From Diphasiastrum complanatum (Eukaryota > Streptophyta > Lycopodiopsida > Lycopodiales > Lycopodiaceae), in the NCBI GenBank assembly GCA_029204225.1, contig CM055092.1:27758320-27822319 (forward strand): 64,000 nucleotides of DNA, in the 5' to 3' direction. The notes under the pieces are model-generated. The model searched no databases. It saw only the letters and a list, made by a program, of their open reading frames with translations, and was not told the origin of the DNA. Below are positions 44,267-55,108 of this stretch, piece by piece. Each line of letters begins with the position of its first letter. Within the stretch, counting starts at the first letter, position 1. The translations under genes were made by a program, and so were the position numbers.

Positions 44267-45378
44267 TTAAATGGTATCGCGAAGTTGATCAGTTAGATAG
44301 CCACGAATACACATTGGAAATATATACTCAAGCATCTTCAGCCAATCATGAGATTTAAGACCATGAAGTTTTCCTTCTGCTGTGAATGAGCAAAACCCGT
44401 TGGTGTTCTCATCTCGCAAATGACTGACCGTACGTACTTGTGCTCTTCTTTGGTAATAATCCAAGGGGCTCTTTGAATGATATGAGTATTTCCATCTATA
44501 CCCAATTTTGGTCAATACTCTTCTTTTGTCTTTGATTCTTGCAGGTCTTGTCTTGTCTTGCATTAATACTATCGTTTTTGCCCACCAAGTGTTTCCATAT
44601 TGATTCACTCACATTTTTTAATATATGCATAGGATCAAACAAGCGATTGATCAAAAGTTTATTCCAATATGGTAGAAAATGAAAGATAGATAGTCTTTTC
44701 ATACCATTGATTCACTTGGTCTCAGATTCAATCCAGAGCTTGTGCCAATCTACCATGGACATTCTCTTTGGACACATCCTTGTTTCCGTCTTTCCTCCAA
44801 ATCCCCTTCTTTGTGTATTTCAAAATGAATGATCCTCATGCAAGTATTAGCAATGATTTTCATATGACGTGAGTGTCGAGCATCAATATTCAGTCCACAA
44901 ACGAGACACGCACGATATCCAGAAGTTGTAAAACCTCAAGAAATCAAATGCAATTTGTGTTACAACTTGTAGAACAAAAAATTAAACATAAATAACAAAT
45001 ACACAAAAAACAAATATATAGAATACATAGGTGATCTCATTTTCTAGTCACCTGAACAATCGCCCAATCCTGGATAGTCATGCATTGTCCACATTAGAAT
45101 TGCGCGCAACAAAAAGTTCTATCTTGTGTTGGACATGAGATGTCATATGTTGTTGCAAGTCCAAATATTATGTTTCTAGATTCACTTGCAAAACATGGAT
45201 ACTCTTTGTCAATGTGTTTCCATGCAGGAGAATCTGAGGGTAGTCTCATAACCCCATCTAAAGAACGGTGGCTAGCATGCCAATTCATGAGTTTTGCAAG
45301 AGATTTGCAACGAAACAATCTTTGCAATAGTGGAATTATTGGAAAATGTCACAACACCTTGGTCCATATGAGCCATTG
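44267..45378 (-). pseudogene. CACTA Tnp2 transposase, broken
   Basis: From the right, the fragments are HFPIIPLLQRLFRCKSLAKL, MNWHASHRSLDGVMRLPSDS and FASESRNIIFGLATT. After a degraded 350-base stretch comes RLFDPMHILKNVSESIWKHL, then FTAEGKLHGLKSHDWLKMLE and MCIRGYLTDQL. These match conserved Tnp2 blocks (RMFxS..., DPMHIxKNV, LKSHDxHxLLxxxLPVAIRG). The protein would bind and cut transposon ends. Confidence 0.88.
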
Positions 45379-45639
45379 AGATGTGGATTTGGATGCATAC
45401 TAGCAAAATTGAAATCCTTACAGTTCGTGGCAAGTTTCACCATCTCACTAGAACTCGAGTTGGAAGCCTTTTGACTTTTCAAAATCAGCATAAAAATATG
45501 TACAAGGTGGTGGTGGTGGTGGACATAAATCCAACCCCATGGTGACAACTAGCAAGCAAAATAACTAGTCTACTTTTATCAACATTCACCTTTTACTAAT
45601 CTTGAATATTCAAAGTTCATTGCTTGGTCAAGTAAGCAA

Positions 45640-46180
45640 ATCCCAAACTTTCAAAGAGGTATGAAATACTTTGGACACTTTCTTCGATGTTGGAGATGTT
45701 TTTGCTAAATTATTTCTACATAAAAAATTCTTCTCACTGCAAATGTCAAAAAATGAATCGATGATTGATCATCGAAACAACTTCAAAAATCTTCTTGAAC
45801 AAATGGTTGCAATGGGCTTTGTAGTTCAAGATTTAGATGTAGGAATGACCTTACTATCCACCTTACCTATTTCATATGAAAGCTAGTTAATGATTGTGTC
45901 TACACAAGTAGAAATAGCTCTTACAAGAGTTATAACAATGCTACTTCAAGAAGAAGCCAACAGAAAGAATCTCGCAATCAGTACCAATTTGGAAACTCAA
46001 TTCTTATTCTAAAAGAAAGACCTCCAAAAAACAACGAAAAAAAGGACTCAAAGGAAGAACCATCAGAATCAACAACGAATGAAAGAGCAGGTTACCCACA
46101 ATGACCAAGAAGCTCTACAAATATTGCAAGCGAACCAATCATGATATTCAAGATTGTAGAATTGTGACTAATCAAAGGTC
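45640..46180 (+). pseudogene. Copia gag fragment related to Copia-1
   Basis: The frame DTFFDVGDVFAKLFLHKKFF...LLEQMVAMGFVVQDLDVGMT parallels Copia-1 gag (TLYEVRDIASKLHLRKKFYS). It continues TRVITMLLQEEANRK and a zinc knuckle YKYCKRTNHDIQDC in which the first Cys has become Tyr. A stop replaces W in SYESW. Protease and later genes are absent. Confidence 0.85.
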
Positions 46181-48621
46181 AACATTTTTACTTTCCACGA
46201 AATGGGCTTTTTACACTTGAGTCGGCATTTGTCAACATTTACACATATCAACAGTCTTCGAAATTTATGTTGATCAGCATTCTGGGACTTGTATTTGGCG
46301 ATTTTCGTAAGTCGGAAAAAAAAAAAAAAAAACATCGATCAACATTTGTCCTACTTAGGCTTTTTGGCATTTGTTGGTCACTCAAATTTGATAGACATTT
46401 TAATTGTGCCACTCAAAATGGAGCTTTTTCTCTTGTGAGTCTAAATCTTTGAAGGACTACCCTCAATAACCAATGAGTTTACAAGAATTAAATACTTATA
46501 GATATGTAACTAAATTAGCCTAATCTTGAAAATTTTATTTACCTAATCTTTTTTATGCAGGACAACTTTGAACTTGGATTTTATGAAAATTTTAGACATA
46601 TATCTTCATTAGGATGATCAATGTTTTTATCAACGTTTCCCATCAATAACTTTGAAACTAAAAAAATTGGGTGGGCCTTTAAAACATAATTGCAAAGTAA
46701 TAGACTTTTGAAACATGTAATAGTTTATGTATTAGTAGAATGTATCTCCTAAGGATATTCTCATATTTTACTTTTTTTTCCCAAAGCCTATGAAATGAAG
46801 CCTCTAATGATTCATTTCAAACAAGAAAGCCCTATCAAAGAGGCAAGTATATGTATTGTAGTCAAGGTGCTACAAACATGCTTCTTGACAACAACCTAAA
46901 ATCATAAATCTATTGCATGCTTTTCAAATTAATCATGATATCTACATTGAAATATACATTATCCATATTGTCAAGATATTTTTTAATCATATCTCATATA
47001 TGTATTAACTTAGTTATATATAATACTTATTTTTCTATCATGGTATTTTTTATTAATCATTATTAAAGCATAAGGTGAAAAGATTAAACTATATGGATGA
47101 GTGCAAAATTGAGATATAAATTAATGATGTGTCTTCAACCACTACATAGTGTAATTTAGAAAATGCACTGTTCATCCCTTTATCTCTTTAAAATATGATT
47201 GTCAATTTCTTGGACATGGCCAAGATTCAAGTAAGAAAATTATAAGTAGCCATATGGTGATGCTTACAAATTGTATGATAGTTACATAGGGGTGATGTAT
47301 GCCTTGAGAGCTTTGTAAGTGCATAAAGCACATCATCTCTCAAAGTCCTTGAATGAGGCCCATGCTACCATGCCAAGTGTAGTTGGAAATAACTTAATTT
47401 AGAGCTCATTGTGCATATAAATTAATCTACCTATCACTTTTTAGGTATCGCAAACAAGGCATACTGATGGGCGACACTTTTAAGTAGTATTTTACAAGAA
47501 GCGACATATGTAAGATGTTAATTTTCAATACCAAAAATAAATAAAATTAAATAGCATTTTTCAAAGTTTAAGAATAACCCACCATGATAGCTATTATGTA
47601 TCCATAAGGGCACGTAACAAGTTACCTGAGGTGACGATCTCATTTATGGGACAAAACACTGGTCTGGAGCTATAGGTCTTTTGGATGCCATGTGTCAATG
47701 TCCTATTGGTGCAAGGCGATCCTTTGTTATGGACCTGTGGCAGTGTGCACAACTAACGTGTCAACTGACGTGTGTCGTTGGTCATGCATGACTCCTATGG
47801 TCAAAAATGACCCCACCTGGACTATGTATATAGAGGTGGATCTCCATGAGCTTGTCATTAATTCTCTCTTGGATAATGAAGAGCTCTTCCACTGGTGGTC
47901 AGGTCAAGACAATTATCTAGGCCTCAAGATCTAGGTAGAGGGTAAGGCATGGTGGTTGTCATGGAACGAGTATCAGTACATGAGAGAGATACTACCAGAA
48001 GGCATTCAACAGTGGAACATACATAAGAAAATAGAGAATCTATATTAAGTTGTTGTGAATACAACGATCAGATCACGATCATGTGCCCGAGAATGGTCCA
48101 TAGTAGTAGCGCACAATGTGTTGTGGTCTTACTATGCTAGTTATAGATTGAATACTATCTCTACTTCTTGAATTACTTTCACTCTCTCTAAATTTTTTGA
48201 TCCTATGGAATCAGATAGTCTGATACAAGGGAGTTCACAGAGGGACTCTGATCCACGCTACCACTAAAAATTGACTCTTCTTCTTTGATATATGAGTCTT
48301 CTCATGCATTCACTATTGATTTATTGTATGTATCATCAGTTGTAGTGGTCGTGAAGGTTACAATTGTTCGGGTTAACAATTGTGAAGTGATGAAGTTACT
48401 GCACAATGAACAGTGACGTAGTCTTCAATGTATAGAGCAGACGACGAGCTCCATTTTGACTAATGATAGTCGACAATTATCAAAGGTGTCGAATGAGTCG
48501 AGTCGACTTGTTTACCCTCAAGAAGTTGTTGATGGAGTCAAAGTCATCGATAGACTTCGGTTGAGTCGGTGAAGTCGATGTCGATGAAGTCGAGTCAGTC
48601 TTGATGGTGGTGTGGCTTTAT
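46181..48621. other. AT-rich region, no gene recognised
   Basis: From 46181 to about 47600 there are only short frames and homopolymer runs. From 47600 to 48621 the sequence should be the internal region of a minus-strand element primed at 48622-48635. An 80-codon plus frame at 47692 has no known domain. Confidence 0.4.
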
Positions 48622-48635
48622 CAGCTCTGATACCA
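48622..48635 (-). other. Primer-binding site, minus strand
   Basis: The minus strand reads TGGTATCAGAGCTG, a perfect 12-base initiator-Met primer site. It implies an LTR starting near 48638 (TGATGGAAAACG) and running rightward. Confidence 0.75.
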
Positions 48636-48637
48636 CC

Positions 48638-49250
48638 TGATGGAAAACGAAAGTAGGAGGGAGAGAGAATTGGAGTGTGGAATAACTCTCCCGGTATGAA
48701 TTGCTACTAACTTCCAACAAGAACGATCTCTTGGTATCAGGAGAGATTGTAAATGCCAAACAGAATCACAACTCATGTGTTCTCAGGATACGATCATTAA
48801 AATAATTGCATACTAAGATAAGTTGTGAGTACAATCCACCGAAGAACATCGAAATTATTGTCAATCAATTTGAATGTGAAGGTTCAATAAAAAATTAAAG
48901 TGATGGTACAGTATGATAGCGCTTGTTCCTCAGGCGTCAAAGACAGACGTCATCTAACCAAATTATGAGTCGGAGATGTCTGTGATTTGATCAGATTGAG
49001 TGAACGAGCTAAGACAAGTAAATAGAAGAGTGTAATCAAATCACAACATGTATATATCTACGTTAGACACAGATATGAAAAAGTGTCGCTTCTATATTAC
49101 ACAATGCGTGTCATGAAGCAAGAGCAACATAAATGGTTACAGCCTAAAAAAAGGGGGCATAACTCAAATGCAAATCTCTTGCTCTGTTGCACACGACTAA
49201 ATGAGAGTTGGAGATGTATTTATACAGATCGTTGTTTATTACAAGAATCA
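48638..49250 (-). repeat. Probable LTR of a minus-strand element (right edge uncertain)
   Basis: It follows the primer site by two bases and starts TGATGG. A TATA-like TATTTATAC (near 49219) is plausible for LTR transcription. No second copy of this LTR was found, so the right edge is a guess. Confidence 0.4.
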
Positions 49251-49379
49251 TTTAACTAATCTATAATTACAAGACTAGTCTAGTTTAAACTATGTACTTG
49301 GTCATGAAATAATGTACAACGACATCTGTACAAGTAGATGACAGTCCTATGTCTCGAAGGCATTGAGGTAGACGAGTTT

Positions 49380-49790
49380 GTCGCATTCTTCACATTTCTC
49401 GCATAATTCGGTCATGTATTTCAATGACTTCGCAACCTTCAGTTGCATACTTCGGGTTTTCCAGAAGTAGTTGGAATGATAAAACTTTGAAGTAGAACCA
49501 TTTGTGGGGTACTTTGCATACTTCGCATATTTTCGAAGTAGTTAAAATTGCCGATCGTTGAAGTAAAGTGGAGTTTTCACAAACTTCTCATTTTTCAAAA
49601 ATAGTTGGAACTGTTATTCGTTGAAGTAAACGGGCATTTCGCATTTTTCACCTTTTGGGAAAATGCGAACTGTGCGAAAAATAGTTCAATTTTGCAGACT
49701 CTTGCGAAGACAGTTTATTTTTGCAGATTATTTGAAAAGAGTGATTTGTTGAAGTTGTCGAAGATGGCCAGGTCTTCAATGTTCTTCAAA
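49380..49790. repeat. Degenerate tandem repeats of ~62-70 bp
   Basis: Three to four imperfect units share ACTTCGCAT, a TTTTC run, AAGTAGTTGGAA and CGTTGAAGTA in the same order (about 49440-49640). The last part (49640-49790) keeps only scattered words such as TTTTGCAGA. Confidence 0.65.
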
Positions 49791-49865
49791 TAACTTGACA
49801 TTCGAATGTAAATCAGAACTGGAACGATTACCCTTTAATCCTTAACTCAACTCTAGAGATGAAGA

Positions 49866-50171
49866 TTAGTTGGAAGGTCGATGTACTCGTCCTTCAAAAA
49901 ATTCGGCTGATTCAGTTGTGTAGAAAGTTGCAGGTGTCATACTGCTTTGCAGAAACCCATGTATTTTACCAGACACAAGTCTGCACACAAAATGCGAGTG
50001 GTTTTGTAGGATAGCAAAACAGAAAATTGTAATTCCTATAGGTATCAGATGAGCATACATAAAAGCAAAATAGGTTGCATCTGATCCTAGATCAATGATC
50101 ATAAAATGTGTAGGAGAATCTTGAATAAATTCTATTACCAAGGAGGAAACTGTGAGCTTAATTTCCAACAA
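49866..50171 (-). CDS. Unrecognised 101-codon frame
   Basis: The minus-strand frame starts MLEIKLTVSSLVIEFIQDSP and contains HFMIIDLGSDATYF, which faintly recalls a retroelement protease (IIDSGA). No other support exists, and it may be a chance frame. It lies between LTR debris on both sides. Confidence 0.2.
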   Translation of the reverse strand: MLEIKLTVSSLVIEFIQDSPTHFMIIDLGSDATYFAFMYAHLIPIGITIFCFAILQNHSHFVCRLVSGKIHGFLQSSMTPATFYTTESAEFFEGRVHRPSN

Positions 50172-50689
50172 ATCATGCTCTGTTTCAAGTAGTTATAGGT
50201 ACAGACTGTTCAACTTATGTGAGTAAGGCTGTTGTCATTGTAGAGAGAAAATATTGTAGTGCTCAGGAAATGAGTTAAGGTGAGTAGGAGTGAAGATTAA
50301 CTCCAAAAGCTTCTTCATTTAGTGGTACCCCTTAGAGTTATAGCTGCATATATGTAGATCTTATGGTTCATTACACTAATCAAACTTTTGGAGTTAAGTG
50401 TGTGTTTTCTCCTTCTGAATTTACAAATCTCTATGATTGATAGCCCAGTTGGATTTGAGTATACCTTTATGTTCGATCATACATAATGAAGTAGTGTAAT
50501 ATTTGACTAGAAATTTTTTCTAATAAAATGATGAGCAATATCTCCTTCATGGACCATATTGGAGATAATTTTTCTCTAACATTAATGAATCTTTTTTAAG
50601 ATAGAAAAGATGAGATATAAGCCAAAACATCATAAAAGCATACCTTGCTTGACATCTTGAGCTAAAACAAAATTGAACCAAGAGTCTAA
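50172..50689. other. Spacer, no gene recognised
   Basis: This is AT-rich sequence with no motif on either strand. Confidence 0.4.
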
Positions 50690-51185
50690 ATAGAGCCCTC
50701 CTTCACGATTCTTGACATACCTTGACCATCCTTGACACATGAAGATACAATACCTTGTTTGTGTTGCCATGTGTACTTGAAGTACACCCTCCAAAGTTTC
50801 ATTCGTTCTTGCTTGGTGCAAACAATACCATCTTTGATCCCTCCAATGGAACTCATCCAATTTTGATCAAAAGAATCAACATAAGACTCAAGGCTAGATA
50901 TGTTACTTCCTTGGCTACTAAGCATGTCCCCATCAAAGCAAAAAAGAAAAAGAAAAACTCCATTTTTGAAAGTGACATTCTTTTCTAAAGTGGCTCCCTT
51001 CAATTCCATAATGAGTTTATTTGGTACATTTATTGTGATTATGTGTAGGGCTACATTAGCTCTTTTGGCAAATCTCATATATTGTACTTGTTGAGGTCTT
51101 TCCTCACCGCCAATCACAATACAAATTGGATCATGTATCACAAGTAAATTTTCCATCCAAACCTTTGAGATTGAGTAATTGAAAG
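50690..51185 (-). pseudogene. Copia gag fragment, minus strand
   Basis: The frame reads VWMENLLVIHDPICIVIGGE, ERPQQVQYMRFAKRANVALH and LIMELKGATLEKNVTF. These are Copia gag N-terminal blocks (KMENLLxxxDxWDIVxGxExRP). The right end starts after a worn N-terminus near 51180, and the left end drifts into unrelated codons. Confidence 0.65.
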
Positions 51186-51499
51186 ATTTAATATGTCATG
51201 AGATTCAATGACTAAGTTGCCATGAAAAGCCATTTGACCAGCATGTGAATAAGCAGTTCAAACTTGATGAACAGAGAATGATATGCAAAAAACACCAATA
51301 TTGTGCTTCCAAAATCACTCTATGTGTATGCATGGGAATAGACATTGAAAACCTATAAAAAAATCATAAAAGATCAAGAAAAGTTGAAGTTGAAAATCTC
51401 ATACTAACCTGGCAATTCTATGAACATTGGCAAGAAGACCTTGCGAAGCGATGATATACTTTGCTTTTGTCGAAGAGAGAGCAGCAGAGGTTTGCTTAC

Positions 51500-51740
51500 T
51501 GTCAGAGTTTGTTGGCAGCGAAAAGCGACAACAATCTGGTCCAGTAAACGATGTAGCGCATTGTGCGCACCTGCGGGCCGCGCATGGGATCTCATCCCCA
51601 CCACCTAGGCCATCCATCTTTTTTCCACTATGAGCTTTTATGTGGGTGATGTTTTAGTCTCCACTTACTTATGGGACAAATGCACTCTTTTGGTGCCTTC
51701 GTGGAAGCAACCCACTATGTGTAGCTTGCATCCACCAACA
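51500..51740 (-). repeat. TRIM 3' LTR (241 bp)
   Basis: It is aligned with 51807-52088 over its full length; the partner has about 40 extra bases in its middle. The ends are TGTCAG and CCAACA. Confidence 0.9.
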
Positions 51741-51792
51741 CCGCCACTCAAGGGCGAATGACAGCCCCACTTGCTCATAGAGGACTCGTACT

Positions 51793-51806
51793 TGGCTCTG
51801 ATACCA
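51793..51806 (-). other. TRIM primer-binding site
   Basis: The minus strand reads TGGTATCAGAGCCA and is directly adjacent to the LTR start at 51807. This fixes the element on the minus strand. Confidence 0.9.
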
Positions 51807-52088
51807 TGTCAGAGTTTGTTGGCAGCGAAAAGCGGCAACAATCCGGTCTAGTAGATGTTGTCACGCATGTGCTGACCTGTGTGCCACACGTGGGATCCCA
51901 TCCCCACTACCTAGCCACCCTTCTATATTCCACTTGACCCCAAAAGGGCTGGTACCAGGAAACAAGGGTATTGTGTCTACTATGAGCTTATATGTGGGTG
52001 ATCTAGTCTCCACTTACTTATGGGACAAATGCACTCTTTGCTGCCTTTATGGAAGCAACCCACTGTGTGTAGCTTGCATCATCCAATA
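51807..52088 (-). repeat. TRIM 5' LTR (282 bp)
   Basis: It is the longer of the two direct repeats. It shares TGTCAGAGTTTGTTGG, GTCTCCACTTACTTATGG and GTGTAGCTTGCATC with the other. The extra 40 bases lie after CCACCCTTCTATATTCCAC. Confidence 0.9.
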
Positions 52089-52640
52089 CTTACGACCATT
52101 CCAAAAGATAGGATTGTCATTGAAGAATCCAGATTTGGATTTTCGAGTATCTACATCTCCTCTCCAGCTTGCATTTCTATATCCATTGAGCTGGTGGAGT
52201 TTGTCATTGTTGACGCCTTTATAGTAGATGCACATGTCCATTGTAAGTCAAATATATCTCATGACTTGAATTAGAGCCTTCCAATGGACGATGTCAGCAT
52301 TAGCCATGATTTGCCTTAGTGAGCTAACTGCAAAAGAAATATCAAGTCTTGTGCAGACCATTGCATACATGAGAGATCCAAGTATCAGATCTCTCTCATT
52401 TGCTCATTTTTCTACCGTTGGTCCTTCGACAAATTGCATGCTGGGGTCCATTGATGAGTGAGCTTCTTTACAATTAGTCAAATTATATCTGATAAGGGTA
52501 TTATGAAGATATCTTTGTTGAGTGATATAAATCAGCCTTCTCACTCTGTCCCTATGGATTTGAATTTCCAAACAATACTGAGTCTTGCCCAGATCGGTCA
52601 TGTCGAATTCGAAAGACAACATCTGTTTAGCATCCAAAAG

Positions 52641-53978
52641 GTAAAACTAAAAACGCTGAATGATCGTACTTGGATCAAAAACCAGTCCTAGGAACATCCT
52701 CATTCCTAAACCTTATCTAATGGTATCTTGATCTCCATTTAGATGATCCATTAGATCATCCATCCTAGATAAGGAATATCTATTATTGATGGATATAACT
52801 CCTAGAACTCTCCTAAGGTTCATCCTTAGGCTTGGGAGGAGGAGAAGATACAATTGTACGTTCATGAGGAGATGGAGAAGTTCAATTTTCCTCCCAAAAA
52901 GTGGTGAGAATGCTTCTATTGTAAATTCTTTTTGTGATTGTAGTTGACAAAGGAGAAAGAGAGTGGAAGAGGCCCAAGAGGAGGCCAAAGGAGGCGGAGA
53001 GCTACACATTACAAGCCTGTACTTGCTATAGGTATAGCATGCAAGTACAACCTATGTACCTCTTTCAATCCCTCCCCCTCTCTCTTTAATTAGAAGCTTG
53101 TATCTTTTTTACAAGTCTAGACCAAGCTATGGTTTAAAAGATATGGAAATTCTTTCAAACATAGCTTCTAAGTGTAAAAGGTTTTATGAAATATCATTTT
53201 TAAACGTAGCTTCTAAGTTTAAAAAGTTTATATTATGAAGTATCTTAAGTTTCATGAAATTTTAGTTTGTAAAACTTTTTGTTTAAAGCTTTGTGTTTTT
53301 GTAAACCTAGCTTTGTTTTAAAGTTTACGAAGTTTTCAAGGACTACACACAAAGTCTTATCAAGTACTCTTGATACAGAGTACTTTCATAAACAAGATAT
53401 TTAAGAGGGAAGGTACTAATTGTACCTTCCTTTTTCACACTCACCAAGCAAAAAGGTGAGGTTGAGCAGGGCGAGAGCCTGCCTCACCTCTCTCCCCTTT
53501 GCCATAGCACAGAATGCTAGGTGCCCATAGCCGCAAGAGTGTGTAGGTGCTTGGCGATTTTTTTTTTTTTTTTTGGTTTTTTGTCAAAAGAAGTTCAAAT
53601 AATTTCCAAAGATTGCCATTTTTTTTTGGTTTTGACTCCCAAAAAGGTCCAAAAGCAGTCTTTATGGGATGTTTTTTTAATCAGAAAACAGAAGTTTTTT
53701 GACGATTTTGTGTACTTTTTTTGGCAGTCAAATTTTTAGAACACGACTTAAAAAATTCTACAACCTTAATGGTTACCGATTACCCAAAAAACAAGCCTCT
53801 TAGCATGCATACAAGGCCCAAAACCTATCCGAACGACATCAGATTTCGACAAAACGAAAAGCAAAGTTGTTCATAGTGATCAAAACATGAATAACAAGCT
53901 AATCAAGCACATCAACAAGAAGTTTAAGCCAACCAGAACTTAAGGTGAAGAAACTGCACCTTATTCACAATGATCGGT
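52641..53978. other. Retroelement debris, no gene recognised
   Basis: A 98-codon minus frame at 52713-53009 has no domain. Positions 53100-53350 repeat words such as GTAGCTTCTAAG and AAAGTTTA loosely. T runs dominate 53550-53720. Confidence 0.4.
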
Positions 53979-53991
53979 GGCTATGATACCA
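53979..53991 (-). other. Primer-site-like sequence, minus strand
   Basis: The minus strand reads TGGTATCATAGCC, one base from the initiator-Met site. It could mark another minus-strand LTR start at 53994, but no LTR was matched. Confidence 0.45.
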
Positions 53992-54139
53992 AATGATAGA
54001 ATCCTCATCGTTGAATCCGATAATTGCTACGACACAATCAGGTGACGAACGCTATGTTACTGCCCATCCATAGAGGTAATGCCACCTCTCCCCCATGCAA
54101 TGGAGCTATAGACCCCCATCAAGCATGCTCGAATCTCCA

Positions 54140-54420
54140 ATAAGCCAAGCCGACTAAACTTGACATGCTGACCACTTGGGAAGCTAAGGATGGCAAAGCT
54201 CTTGCCATTGTATCTTTGAATCTTAAAGATTCACAAATAGCTCATATAGCAAATTGTTCCAGCTCCAAAGAAGCATGGGACATTCTCTCTAGTCTATATG
54301 AAACAAGAGATGTGTCGACTCATCTCTTCTTGAGAAAGAAGTTCTTGTCGCTAAAGATAAGTGAAGGAACCTCAGTCACTGATTATCTAAATGAATTCAA
54401 ACAGCTACTGTTAAAAATTC
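54140..54420 (+). pseudogene. Copia gag fragment
   Basis: The open frame reads TTWEAKDGKALAIVSLNLKD, AHIANCSSSKEAWDILSSLY, ETRDVSTHLFLRKKFLSLKI and SVTDYLNEFKQLL. This is the UBN2 gag core, in the same class as Copia-1 gag, and here the W of AWDIL is intact. It ends just before an LTR. Confidence 0.88.
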
Positions 54421-54546
54421 ACAATTCTAGCTTGACTAGTTTTGGTCATATGACTTGTAAATAGTTAGATGGTCATGATGTGGCTTGTCACACGTGCCAA
54501 ATAGCATAGGATTCCATTCATAAGGATGTTCTCAAGTAGACCTAAG

Positions 54547-55089
54547 TGTTAGAACCTTTGGAATGAGTCCAAATTATGCTTAGATACAAGAGAGAGAAGA
54601 TAGGAGCTATTTTTGGTAATTTTTGCATTGTTGAGGGATCTCCAAGATTCCAACCCTAACTTGATAAGGATGAAAGATCCACCAAAATTAGCATTAGGGA
54701 TAGGTTTAGGGCTACTCATACCTGCCCAAAACCGTGATGGATCATGTATATATAGGTGATGATATCTCACCAGATCAATCAAGCAATTTCATGATTTTTC
54801 TCTCATAATGGTGCAATTGCTCTCTATGTTCATAATTGTTTGAGTACTTGTGATTACTAATGATTATAGGATTGAATGTAGGTCTGGTGTACAGTACTCA
54901 GACTGTGGGAGACCGTACTTTCACACGTGTGAAGCCTTCTTCAAGGATTTGGGCCGTTTAGTGAGGTTCAAGCATAGATTTTTGATGGATTTTGATGGTT
55001 CAACTTGTGCTAATCTTATGAAATCATAATCTATTGTTTTCCTCATCATTTCAAGTGTTTTAGGATCCTTATTTGCTGTAATTTTCACA
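54547..55089 (+). repeat. LTR with G-box palindrome, plus strand (543 bp)
   Basis: The LTR starts TGTTAG and ends TTTTCACA directly before the primer site. A TATA-like GTATATATAG lies at 54746-54755 and TTCACACGTGTGAA at 54920-54933. Both words recur in the minus-strand LTR at 20144-20760. The start edge is inferred from the TG and the length. Confidence 0.75.
54746..54755 (+). promoter_or_regulatory. TATA-like box of the LTR at 54547
   Basis: GTATATATAG is identical to the word at 20489-20498 on the minus strand, at a comparable place in the related LTR. Conservation between copies supports a promoter role. Confidence 0.5.
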
Positions 55090-55102
55090 TGGTATCAGAG
55101 CC
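55090..55102 (+). other. Primer-binding site, plus strand
   Basis: TGGTATCAGAGCC, a perfect initiator-Met site, directly follows the LTR end. The next ATG is only seven bases on, at 55109. Confidence 0.9.
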
Positions 55103-55108
55103 TAAAGG

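Larger units (their letters stand above)
42706..45378 (-). mobile_element. CACTA (En/Spm) transposon relic, minus strand
   Basis: Read leftward, the order is Tnp2 transposase, DUF4218, DUF4216 and an acidic tail, the usual CACTA architecture. Frames are short and shifted, so no functional transposase remains. I could not identify CACTA terminal repeats or a 3-bp duplication, so the true ends are unknown. A second fragment of the same family lies at 18.7-19.1 kb. Confidence 0.88.
51500..52088 (-). mobile_element. TRIM-type miniature LTR retrotransposon (589 bp)
   Basis: Two direct repeats (51500-51740 and 51807-52088) start TGTCAGAG. They end CCAACA and, with one change, CCAATA. The 66-base interior ends in a minus-strand initiator-Met primer site. 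The 5-bp duplication CTTAC flanks the element (51495-51499 and 52089-52093). There is no coding capacity, which fits the TRIM class: terminal repeats of 100-280 bp, a tiny interior and tRNA-Met priming. It sits inside the RNase H of another Copia relic. Confidence 0.92.
51405..52640 (-). pseudogene. Copia RT-RNase H fragment, minus strand, split by a TRIM
   Basis: From the right: DAKQMLSFEFDMTDLGKTQY, CLEIQIHRDRVRRLIYITQQ, then RNase H as GYRNASWRGDVDTRKSKSG and NPIFWNGRK. The element then stops at 52089-52093 and resumes at 51499 with KQTSAALSSTKAKYIIASQG. The gap is a 589-bp insertion with a 5-bp duplication. The host fragment has no catalytic YVDD left. Confidence 0.9.
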
